From an uncultured Prevotellaceae bacterium (GTDB lineage: Bacteria > Bacteroidota > Bacteroidia > Bacteroidales > Bacteroidaceae): a stretch of 64,000 bases of DNA. The notes beneath the pieces were generated by a model. The model searched no databases, had not been told where the DNA came from, and saw nothing but the letters and a program-made list of their open reading frames with translations. Below, piece after piece: positions 41,720 through 49,381 of this stretch (positions within the stretch are counted from its first letter, which is position 1; each line of letters begins with the position of its first letter). A program made the translations under genes and the position numbers. The DNA lies in assembly GCA_946406435.1 (NCBI GenBank), contig CAMJKP010000002.1:1-64000 (forward strand), in the 5' to 3' direction.

Positions 41720-43237
41720 ATGTTGACAGAAAAAGATCTGAAGCAGTTGGCTGCCAAGGGCATCCCTGCAGAAAAACTAGAGCAGCAGCTTAATGAGTTC
41801 AAAACCGGTTTCCCATTCCTTAAACTTGAAGGACCTGCAGCCATCGGTAATGGCATTTTGGCTCCTACAGCCGATGAGGTGAAGAAATATGTCAAGGTAT
41901 GGAACGACTATAAGGCTGAGGGCAAGAAGATAGTTAAGTTCGTACCTGCTTCTGGTGCAGCATCACGTATGTTTAAGGATATGTTCGCATTCGTAGATGC
42001 CGAATATGATACTCCTACAACTGATTTCGAGAAGAAATATTTTGATAATATCGAGAAGTTCGCTTTCTACGATGCTCTTGATGCTCTTCTAAAGCAGAAG
42101 AAGGGCAAGGGAATCAAGGCTCTTATTGCCGAGGGCGACTATAAGTCTGTGGCAAAGGGAATGCTTGATGCTGACGGCTTGAACTATGGTCAGTTGCCAA
42201 AGGGTATGCTGCTGTTCCATAAGTATGAGGATGGTGCTCGTACCCCAATGGAGGAGCATCTTGTAGAGGGCGCTTTGTATGCTGCTTCTGCAGGAGAGGC
42301 CAATGTGCACTTCACGGTTTCTCACGAGCATATGGGCTTCTTCAAGCAGAAAGTGGCAGAGAAGGCTGCTGGTTATGAGAAAAAGTTTGGTGTTAAATAT
42401 GATATCACTTTCTCTGAGCAGAAGCCAAGCACAGATACTGTTGCTGCAAATCCAGACAATACACCTTTCCGTAATTCTGATGGAAGTCTGTTGTTCCGTC
42501 CAGGTGGTCATGGCGCTTTGATTGAGAATCTGAATGAGATCTCTGCAGACGTTATCTTTGTGAAGAATATTGATAATGTCGTTCCAGACCGTCTGAAACC
42601 AGAAACCGTTGAATGGAAGCAAGTTATCGCTGGCGTGCTCGTTACTTTGCAGAAGAAGGCATTTGAATATCTCGAACTCCTTGATTCTGGCAAATATACT
42701 CACGAGCAGCTCGTTGAAATCGCACGTTTCGTGAAGCGTGAACTTTGTTGTGTAAAGGCAGACCTGAAGGAACTTGAGGATGCTGAGCTTGTTATCTATC
42801 TGAGGAAGAAACTGAATCGTCCGATGCGTGTTGCTGGTGTGGTAAAGAATGTAGGAGAGCCTGGTGGTGGTCCGTTCCTTGCATATAATCAGGACGGCAC
42901 TTATTCTTTGCAGATTCTTGAGTCTTCACAGATTGACAAGAACAACGAGACTTATATGAAGTACTTCACAGAGGGTACTCACTTCAATCCTGTTGACCTC
43001 GTTTGTGCGGTTAAGGACTATAAGGGTAATGCCTTCAACCTCCCAGACTATGTGGATCGTACTACAGGCTTCATTTCAAGCAAGTCAAAGAACGGTAAGG
43101 AACTCAAGGCTCTTGAGCTCCCAGGCCTCTGGAATGGTGCTATGAGCGATTGGAATACCGTATTCGTAGAAGTTCCACTCGGCACCTTCAATCCTGTTAA
43201 GACCGTGAATGACCTGTTGCGTGAACAGCATCAGTAG
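41720..43237 (+). CDS. DUF4301 family protein
   Basis: This 505-residue cytosolic protein has the family segments KFVPASGAASRMFKDMF and LFRPGGHGALIENLNE. The latter resemble nucleotide-sugar pyrophosphorylase motifs, so a nucleotidyltransferase-like fold is possible. It is common in Bacteroidetes, function unknown. It is monocistronic with promoter and 3' hairpin. Codon use is as in highly expressed neighbours. Confidence 0.9.
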   Translation: MLTEKDLKQLAAKGIPAEKLEQQLNEFKTGFPFLKLEGPAAIGNGILAPTADEVKKYVKVWNDYKAEGKKIVKFVPASGAASRMFKDMFAFVDAEYDTPTTDFEKKYFDNIEKFAFYDALDALLKQKKGKGIKALIAEGDYKSVAKGMLDADGLNYGQLPKGMLLFHKYEDGARTPMEEHLVEGALYAASAGEANVHFTVSHEHMGFFKQKVAEKAAGYEKKFGVKYDITFSEQKPSTDTVAANPDNTPFRNSDGSLLFRPGGHGALIENLNEISADVIFVKNIDNVVPDRLKPETVEWKQVIAGVLVTLQKKAFEYLELLDSGKYTHEQLVEIARFVKRELCCVKADLKELEDAELVIYLRKKLNRPMRVAGVVKNVGEPGGGPFLAYNQDGTYSLQILESSQIDKNNETYMKYFTEGTHFNPVDLVCAVKDYKGNAFNLPDYVDRTTGFISSKSKNGKELKALELPGLWNGAMSDWNTVFVEVPLGTFNPVKTVNDLLREQHQ

Positions 43238-43249
43238 TTATAAATTTAT

Positions 43250-43283
43250 GTGATGGTAAAAATGAAAAAGTTTTTACCATCAC
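43250..43283. terminator. Hairpin after the DUF4301 gene
   Basis: A perfect 13-bp stem GTGATGGTAAAAA/TTTTTACCATCAC encloses an eight-base loop 12 bp after the stop. The T-run lies inside the stem rather than after it, so termination is likely but not certain. Confidence 0.65.
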
Positions 43284-43301
43284 ATTAAAAAATCAAAAAA
43301 T

Positions 43302-44027
43302 ATGGAGCCGAGAGAATATGAAGAACTCGTAGCTAAATATTATCAGAATAAAGGCTATGAGACTGAGCTTACACCTTATACGGGAGACTATGGTGTAGAT
43401 GTGATAGCTTGGAAAGGAGATGAGAGAATTGCAATTCAAGCAAAAATGTATGGCAATTCTCAACGTAAAGTGAATAGAGAGGCAATGATGCAATTAGTGG
43501 GAGCAAAGGAATATCACGAATGTAATAAAGCTGTTATTGCAACTGATGGTGAATGTATGCTTGATGCAATTGAAGTTGCAAAGAGATTAAATATAGAAAT
43601 ACTTTATCTTGATTCTTCTATGGAAGTTATTCTGAATAATGATTCTATAGTTCAACATGATGAAGCAAACATGGTCTCTGAAATTTCATCGCCTGATTCT
43701 GGTGTTATGTCGTTTGATGAAATGTGGAAAAAACACATTATGCCACTAAAGGGGCAGACTATTGAATGCGATGGTTTGGAAAATACTATTATAGATGTTG
43801 ATTGGGGAGGGTTAAAGAGAACAACTTCAACTGGCAATGTGGGAAGAATCAAAATAGAAGAGTTTAAGTATGCCTACAACCAGCTTGTTGAAAAAGGGAT
43901 TGTAGAAAGAACTCTTATCAATCAACATGCAAAAAGGTGTTCATCAGGAATTGTTCTTGTTTTGGCGCAAGTTCCTTTTATAGAATTTAAGAATAAACCC
44001 AAAAGGTTGTGTTTGAAGAAGAAATAG
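43302..44027 (+). CDS. Mrr-like restriction endonuclease domain protein
   Basis: This 241-residue protein has an N-terminal Mrr_cat/PD-(D/E)XK nuclease domain: YYQNKGYETELTPYTGDYGVDVIAW then IAIQAKMY, giving the D...Q-x-K active site. The C-terminal half (about 130-235) is unrecognised and could bind DNA. Mrr proteins cut methylated DNA or act in defence, but others only process DNA. Base composition is visibly more AT-rich than its neighbours, suggesting recent acquisition. No methyltransferase or other defence gene is adjacent. Confidence 0.87.
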   Translation: MEPREYEELVAKYYQNKGYETELTPYTGDYGVDVIAWKGDERIAIQAKMYGNSQRKVNREAMMQLVGAKEYHECNKAVIATDGECMLDAIEVAKRLNIEILYLDSSMEVILNNDSIVQHDEANMVSEISSPDSGVMSFDEMWKKHIMPLKGQTIECDGLENTIIDVDWGGLKRTTSTGNVGRIKIEEFKYAYNQLVEKGIVERTLINQHAKRCSSGIVLVLAQVPFIEFKNKPKRLCLKKK

Positions 44028-44080
44028 ACATTTATGTTATATTCTTTTTATCATGTTTTCTTTACATAAGAACTTCAAAT

Positions 44081-44311
44081 ATGGGCTTACTTAGTTTTCT
44101 CTTTGGTAATAGTAACCAGAAGCAAAATAATAACTCCAATAAATCATATGGCGACTCTTATGAGCGTGGATATGAGGATGGTTATGACGAGTGCTGTATG
44201 AATCATGAATGTGATGGAGATTGTAATGATGACTCATTCTGTGACAACTATGAGGATGATAGTTGTTATGAAGAGCATGACTGTGATTGCGATTACGAAG
44301 ACATAGAGTGA
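44081..44311 (+). CDS. Cys/Asp/Glu-rich mini-protein
   Basis: This 76-residue protein, start MGLLSFLFGNSN (ATG 44081), has an Asn/Gln-rich linker, then a highly acidic part with nine cysteines mostly in C-D or D-C contexts (CCMNHECDGDCNDD). It could bind metal. It lies 53 bp behind the Mrr-like gene in the same AT-rich segment and may belong with it. I know no family for it. Confidence 0.7.
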   Translation: MGLLSFLFGNSNQKQNNNSNKSYGDSYERGYEDGYDECCMNHECDGDCNDDSFCDNYEDDSCYEEHDCDCDYEDIE

Positions 44312-44330
44312 TTTCTTGAATTCTCTCTAA

Positions 44331-44418
44331 ATCCGATGTAAGTCCGTTGATCCTTCGCTCTTCCTCCGTACCAAAGTCGGTGCAAAGTCGGTGCAAAGTC
44401 GGTGGAGGAGCGAAGTAT
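44331..44418. repeat. 11-nt phased repeat array D
   Basis: There are eight units in exact register: ATCCGATGTAA, GTCCGTTGATC, CTTCGCTCTTC, CTCCGTACCAA, then AGTCGGTGCAA twice, AGTCGGTGGAG and GAGCGAAGTAT. The last unit is the reverse complement type of the TTCGCT unit. It lies between convergent genes, 20 bp after a stop codon. Confidence 0.88.
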
Positions 44419-44489
44419 CATCGAGTTTGGTTAGGAGGAAGATATGAGGAAGAGAGATGTCATATATGACCTTTTTATAAATATCGTAC

Positions 44490-45632
44490 CTACTTAAGCA
44501 ATTCCTCTGGTACGGCATTTGCCATTGCCTCGTAGGCCTTTTCGCTTGGGTGCAGATGGTCGCCTGAATCGAAACCTGGGGCAAAGGCTGTAGGATGATT
44601 AGGATCGCGTACAGCCTCGTCAAAGTCTATACAAGCATCGAAGATTGGACTTGTGCGAAGCCATTCGTTGAATTTTACTCGGAAATCGTCACGTTCCTCT
44701 GTGTATGTACGCCAACCGTAGATAGGGAGTAGGGTACCACTATATACCTTAAGACCGAGTTTTCGAGCATGAGAGACATAGATATCCTCTGTTCCTTTTC
44801 TCATATCCTCAAGCGTTGGCATATCGCTCCATGGACGGAATGGATTGACATCTGTACCTACAGGGTGGATGATATCGTTGATACCATGCTGTATGATAAC
44901 GGCTGTGGCTCCTGATACATTCATCTCTATAGGGAATCGTGTAGCGCCTTTAAGACCGTAGGCAGCATATGTGATACAGTCGTACTGACGAAGTATGCGA
45001 GTACCACTAACAGCACGTCGAATTATAGACACGTTGCGGAAACCCTCATTCCATGCTCGAAGTGTGAGATAATCAGGCCAACTCTGGGCTGTTATAGAAT
45101 CACCATAGCATACGAGGGCATGGTTCTTTTCGTCGGTTAGAATATCAATTGTGTTGAGGAAATAGAACCAGTTTGTATTGCGTGTAAGGTCGAGTGGGAG
45201 AGTCTCGCTTGTAGAGAAATCACCATAGCTGTACTGGCCTTTAGAAAGCGGTCCGGTAATGAGAGTTCCGGCATTCATCTGGGTAAAATCGCCAAGGTAT
45301 ATGCTTACATCAATAGTATCACCAGCAGTAATATTGATAGTTGTCTCATCACTCTCTATTTCCTTTCCTGGGGCTATTGTTACGCTCTCTTTTCCTGAGA
45401 AAAACACAGGTACAGGCTCGTAGTTTTCCTTGTTTTTTAGAGCTACAAAGACGCGTGTTAGTGTCACGTCCTCAGTTCCAGTAAGATTTGAGAATCGAAG
45501 ACGTATCTTATTGCCGTCGAAGCACATACGGATAGGGTAGCGAAGGGTTAAATCCTTCGCATATACAGATTCCTTACGGTCGGTTATGGATGTTGCGTTG
45601 CCCCAGCAGGCAACCCAATGGAAAAAGTTCAT
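44490..45632 (-). CDS. SGNH/GDSL hydrolase family protein
   Basis: This 380-residue protein has an N-terminal beta-sandwich (about 1-160), then an SGNH domain with block I CYGDSITAQSWPDYL (nucleophile serine), block III HGINDIIHP and the block V DHLHPSEKAYEAM histidine. It would deacylate an ester, perhaps on carbohydrate. No signal peptide is apparent at the chosen start. It is related in arrangement to Bacteroidetes esterases of glycan degradation. Confidence 0.9.
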   Translation of the reverse strand: MNFFHWVACWGNATSITDRKESVYAKDLTLRYPIRMCFDGNKIRLRFSNLTGTEDVTLTRVFVALKNKENYEPVPVFFSGKESVTIAPGKEIESDETTINITAGDTIDVSIYLGDFTQMNAGTLITGPLSKGQYSYGDFSTSETLPLDLTRNTNWFYFLNTIDILTDEKNHALVCYGDSITAQSWPDYLTLRAWNEGFRNVSIIRRAVSGTRILRQYDCITYAAYGLKGATRFPIEMNVSGATAVIIQHGINDIIHPVGTDVNPFRPWSDMPTLEDMRKGTEDIYVSHARKLGLKVYSGTLLPIYGWRTYTEERDDFRVKFNEWLRTSPIFDACIDFDEAVRDPNHPTAFAPGFDSGDHLHPSEKAYEAMANAVPEELLK

Positions 45633-45711
45633 TTTCTAAGTGAAGAGTTTAGAGTTAAGAGTGAAAAATCTGAGTTTGTGATGTTTGCTTTTTTGCTTTT
45701 CACTAATTATT

Positions 45712-46503
45712 TTATTCTGGGATGCAGAGTTGTTTCAGATCATAGAAAGAGCCGTTGTAGATATTGAGATCCACGTATCCGTCAATACCGGGGAGTGAGC
45801 CGACGTCTGTGTGTTGCCAGAATTTCCATTTGCCTTTGTATTGCATCTTATCCACATAATAGTGGGAAATCCAATATGGATAATCGTCAAAGCGCTTATC
45901 AGCAAGATTGGCCATCTTGAACTTATAACTCGTGTATATGATTGGCTTGACATGATAGTGGTCTTCCACGATGTGGAGCCATGTGAGAATGTCACGTTGG
46001 AAGTCTTCTACGGACTGGTCCTTGCGCTTTAACTCCACGTCTAAGACTGGTGGAAGGTCTCCTGGCTCCAGTTTTACCTTGCTTAGAAAGAAATAAGCCT
46101 GATCGCGGGCATTTGACTTTAGGCTCCAGAAATGGTAGGCTCCGCGTATGAATCCATATTCGCGTGCCTGATCAAAGTTATATGCAAAATTGTCATCAAC
46201 TAAAGAACGGCCTTCAGTTGACTTCACTATCACGAAGCGCACAGGACATTTGTTGATTATCGCTGTCTGAAGTTTTGCCCAGTCAATATCGCCTTGATAG
46301 TGTGAAATGTCGATTCCTTGTATCTCGTAGCCTTCTGGATATTGTGCGTCACCATAGAGAGCACGCCATCTGAAACCTGTAGGACCTACGAAGAAATAAT
46401 AGAAAATGGCAATATACACAAGAGTGACTACAGAACCGATACCCCACCACAACTTGCGTGGGAGAGCCTTTCTTGGAGTCTTCTTGGATTGCTTCTTTGC
46501 CAT
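45712..46503 (-). CDS. GH25 lysozyme-like muramidase
   Basis: This 263-residue protein has a basic N-terminus and one membrane helix (about 19-40), then a GH25 domain: GIDISHYQGDIDW, VIVKSTEG, GAYHFW and PPVLDVELK with the catalytic acid pair. It would cleave peptidoglycan glycan strands from the periplasmic side. It is transcribed on the same strand as the SGNH hydrolase, 79 bp upstream of it. Confidence 0.92.
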   Translation of the reverse strand: MAKKQSKKTPRKALPRKLWWGIGSVVTLVYIAIFYYFFVGPTGFRWRALYGDAQYPEGYEIQGIDISHYQGDIDWAKLQTAIINKCPVRFVIVKSTEGRSLVDDNFAYNFDQAREYGFIRGAYHFWSLKSNARDQAYFFLSKVKLEPGDLPPVLDVELKRKDQSVEDFQRDILTWLHIVEDHYHVKPIIYTSYKFKMANLADKRFDDYPYWISHYYVDKMQYKGKWKFWQHTDVGSLPGIDGYVDLNIYNGSFYDLKQLCIPE

Positions 46504-46567
46504 TCTGCTAGTAGTGCTATGATTAGTGATTCTAGTTTTACTAGTATCTGTAGTTTTTATAAAAAGA

Positions 46568-46629
46568 AAAAGTGAAAAGTGTAGAGCGAGAAAAACTTTG
46601 TAGCAATCTCCAACCCTTCACTTTTCACT
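46568..46629 (-). terminator. Terminator-like inverted repeat after pfp
   Basis: AGTGAAAAGTG (46571-46581) pairs with CCTTCACTTTTCACT (46615-46629). The minus-strand reading ends in a T-rich run. The words are of the locus-specific type seen in other spacers. Confidence 0.65.
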
Positions 46630-46647
46630 CATTTCATTTATTTCGTA

Positions 46648-48291
46648 TTATTCCTGCTCGAGTGTGAGAGTCAATGTAGGACGGTCACAAACCTCTGCTG
46701 GGCCGAAGTACTGGATAGGACCAGGGTAAACAAAGCTTGTATTGCGAGCCCACTCTGTACGATGACGAACGAAGTACTTGTAAGGCTTGCCAGAGAGCTC
46801 TACGAGAGCCTTTCTGATAACTGGCTTCATCTCACCTGAACGCTTCTCCATGTTCATCATTGCTGTGATAGGAATACCACCTGCAATCCACTGGTCAGCA
46901 GGTTTGAAGGTGTTCTTGATAGAAGACATGTAACCTGTCTTGCCAGCAGCAATCAGCATAGAAGCGTTGAAACCGAGTGAGTAGCAGTAGTCTGCATCCC
47001 AGTTAGATGGAGCTGCACAACGTCCCTCGTAACCGAAGAAGTGGTGCTGTGTAGCGAACTTACCTGTGAAGATACCGTCCTTCTTCCACTCTGCGAGCTT
47101 CTTAGAAACCATCTCTGCGAGGAGCTGCTCTGTCTCGATGAGAGATACCTGTACGTTTCCGTGTGGGTCACGCTCGAGAGCTAGCTGACGAGAAACAGAG
47201 AGAGGGAGTGACTTGAAGATAGCAGCATTCTCGTCAGAAAGGTGCTTGAGAACGTAGTCGATCTTCTTGTCGTCAGCAACCATGTCGAAGTCTGCCTGGT
47301 TTGCTGCGAGCATATCGTTAAGCTCTGCGATGAGCTTCTTGATAGCTGGGATGAACTCGATAAGGCCTTCTGGTACGAGAACAACACCATAGTTGAGACC
47401 GAGGTTTGCACGATCAGTAACAACCTCTGCGATGTAAGTTACGATATCGTCGAGAGTCTGGTTCTTAGCCTCTACCTCCTCACCGATGAGGGTGATGTTT
47501 GGATGAGTCTGAAGAGCACACTCGAGAGTAACGTGAGAAGCAGAACGGCCCATCAACTTGATGAAGTGCCAGTACTTCTTTGCAGAGTTACAGTCGCGCA
47601 TGATATTGCCGATAACCTCTGAGTAAACCTTTGTAGCTGTGTCGAAACCGAAAGAAGCCTCGATAGCCTCGTTCTTGAGGTCACCGTCGATAGTCTTAGG
47701 ACAACCGATAACCTGTACGCCAGCCTTGATAGCTGCATAGTACTCAGCGAGTACACAAGCGTTAGTGTTAGAATCGTCACCACCGATGATTACGAGTGCC
47801 TTGATGTCGAGAGCCTGAAGAATCTCAAGACCCTTGTCGAACTGATCCTTCTTCTCGAGCTTTGTACGACCAGAACCGATGATATCGAAACCACCAGTGT
47901 TGCGGTACTCGTCGATAATCTCAGAAGTAAGTTCCATATAGTTGTGGTCAACGAGACCACCAGGACCGAGGATGAAGCCATAGAGCTTGTTAGCTGGGTT
48001 GAGCTTCTTGATACCGTCGAAAAGACCAGAGATCACGTTGTGACCGCCAGGAGCCTGACCGCCTGAAAGGATTACACCTACGTTTATTGCAGCAGTAGCC
48101 ATTTTGCCTTCTGTTGGCTCGAACTTGATGTATGGCATACCGTAAGTGTTAGGGAAGAGATTCTGTACTTCTTCCTGATCTGCAACTGACTGAGTAGGTT
48201 CACCCTCTACTACCTTGAGTGCGCCACGCAAAGCCTTAGGAAGCTTTGGCTGGTAGGCTGCACGTGCAATCTGTAATGCACTTTTTTCCAT
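46648..48291 (-). CDS. pfp: Pyrophosphate-fructose 6-phosphate 1-phosphotransferase
   Basis: This 547-residue long-form PFK has GVILSGGQAPGGHN (phosphate-binding loop), VIIGGDDSNTNA (the GGDD that marks PPi-dependent enzymes, in place of GGDG), PKTIDGDL and a MGRSASHVTLE substrate loop. It phosphorylates fructose 6-phosphate with PPi reversibly in glycolysis. Length fits the clade II long enzymes of Bacteroidetes. It is monocistronic. Confidence 0.95.
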   Translation of the reverse strand: MEKSALQIARAAYQPKLPKALRGALKVVEGEPTQSVADQEEVQNLFPNTYGMPYIKFEPTEGKMATAAINVGVILSGGQAPGGHNVISGLFDGIKKLNPANKLYGFILGPGGLVDHNYMELTSEIIDEYRNTGGFDIIGSGRTKLEKKDQFDKGLEILQALDIKALVIIGGDDSNTNACVLAEYYAAIKAGVQVIGCPKTIDGDLKNEAIEASFGFDTATKVYSEVIGNIMRDCNSAKKYWHFIKLMGRSASHVTLECALQTHPNITLIGEEVEAKNQTLDDIVTYIAEVVTDRANLGLNYGVVLVPEGLIEFIPAIKKLIAELNDMLAANQADFDMVADDKKIDYVLKHLSDENAAIFKSLPLSVSRQLALERDPHGNVQVSLIETEQLLAEMVSKKLAEWKKDGIFTGKFATQHHFFGYEGRCAAPSNWDADYCYSLGFNASMLIAAGKTGYMSSIKNTFKPADQWIAGGIPITAMMNMEKRSGEMKPVIRKALVELSGKPYKYFVRHRTEWARNTSFVYPGPIQYFGPAEVCDRPTLTLTLEQE

Positions 48292-48353
48292 AATTTTCTT
48301 TGAATGATATAATTTTGGTTGAAAAAAATCGATACAATACTATAAAATTAGTG

Positions 48354-48361
48354 CAAAAATA
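48354..48361 (-). promoter_or_regulatory. -7 box of pfp
   Basis: TATTTTTG followed by CAC (complement of 48354-48361), about 63 bp upstream of the start. The -33 region is AT-rich without a clear TTTG. Confidence 0.5.
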
Positions 48362-48433
48362 CGAATTTTTGGTGAAAATAGCTAATATTTCCATCTTTTT
48401 TCGTTTTTTTTTTTATTTTCTTTGATGTTTTTC

Positions 48434-48462
48434 TTGTTTTTCGCATAAAATTGTTACCTTTG
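48434..48462 (+). promoter_or_regulatory. Promoter of the 91-residue hypothetical gene
   Basis: TTG (48434-48436), 18 bp, TACCTTTG (48455-48462), 28 bp ahead of the start codon. Divergent from the pfp promoter. Confidence 0.65.
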
Positions 48463-48490
48463 AACATCAAATCCTTAATCTTATATAATT

Positions 48491-48766
48491 ATGGCAAACA
48501 AGAGAAACCTTAAAAAAGAAATAAATTTTGTATGTAGTGAGTTGTTCGCTGAATGCATTGCTGTTTCTACCTATACCAAGCGTCCTGATTCTGGGGACAA
48601 TGTGAATGCACTTCTGAAAAGCATACTTAGGTTGCACTCGGACTACATAATGCGTGTGTCTCATCCTGAACCGGGAATGGCAGCTAAGAAATACTACCGT
48701 GTTCTTGTAGATTCCTTCAATAAGGATATCAACAATGTAGTTGATGAGATTGGAAATATGCTCTAA
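48491..48766 (+). CDS. Conserved small helical hypothetical protein
   Basis: This 91-residue cytosolic protein is predicted all-helical (KKEINFVCSELFAECIAVS, then KYYRVLVDSFNKDINNVVDEIGNML). Its own promoter and good codon use support a real gene. I do not recognise a family. The acyltransferase gene follows after a small inverted repeat. Confidence 0.8.
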   Translation: MANKRNLKKEINFVCSELFAECIAVSTYTKRPDSGDNVNALLKSILRLHSDYIMRVSHPEPGMAAKKYYRVLVDSFNKDINNVVDEIGNML

Positions 48767-48780
48767 AAAAGGCAAAAGGA

Positions 48781-48818
48781 CAAAGGACTGAAGTCAAAAT
48801 GACTTTAACCTTTAGTCT
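48781..48818. repeat. Short inverted repeat before the acyltransferase gene
   Basis: ACAAAGGACTGAAGTC pairs imperfectly with GACTTTAACCTTTAGTC around a short loop. It could attenuate or terminate the upstream transcript. Confidence 0.55.
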
Positions 48819-48832
48819 CAAAACAAACAAAA

Positions 48833-49378
48833 ATGCTTAAAAAATTCTTTGGTTGGCTGCTATACCGTCATCTTGGATGGAAAAAGGAAGTTACGGTTGA
48901 GCATCCTGACAAATATATTATATGTCTGGCACCCCATACGAGCAATTGGGATTTTATTTATGGACAACTGTATAATCAGGCCGAGGGACTTTCTTCTAAT
49001 TTCCTGATGAAGAAGGAATGGTTCTTCTGGCCACTTGGCTCTATATTCCGTAAAATGGGTGGTATTCCTGTTTTCCGGCAAGAGAAGATGTCCATGACAG
49101 AGTCACTTGCAGAGATAGCAAAAAAAGAAAAGACGTTTCGTCTGGCTATTACTCCCGAAGGTACTCGAAAGGCAAATTCAGAATGGAAGAAGGGTTTCTA
49201 TTATATTGCCTTGAATGCGCAAATCCCTGTGCTGCTGTATGGACTGGATTATGAAAGGAAACTGATACGCTGCACCCGCTCGTTCATTCCTTCGGGGGAT
49301 ATAGAGACGGAAATGCAGGAAATAAAGTCATATTTTAAGGATTTCAAGGGCAAGAAGCCGGAACAGTTTGTATTATAG
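48833..49378 (+). CDS. Lysophospholipid acyltransferase-like protein
   Basis: This 181-residue protein of the PlsC/LPLAT superfamily has the catalytic H-x4-D in APHTSNWDF (about 32-40) and the substrate motif TPEGTRKANSEWKKG. The short form, with one hydrophobic segment, matches small Bacteroidetes LPLATs that act in membrane lipid synthesis. The next gene starts three bases after its stop at a GTG. Confidence 0.9.
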   Translation: MLKKFFGWLLYRHLGWKKEVTVEHPDKYIICLAPHTSNWDFIYGQLYNQAEGLSSNFLMKKEWFFWPLGSIFRKMGGIPVFRQEKMSMTESLAEIAKKEKTFRLAITPEGTRKANSEWKKGFYYIALNAQIPVLLYGLDYERKLIRCTRSFIPSGDIETEMQEIKSYFKDFKGKKPEQFVL

Positions 49379-49381
49379 ATT

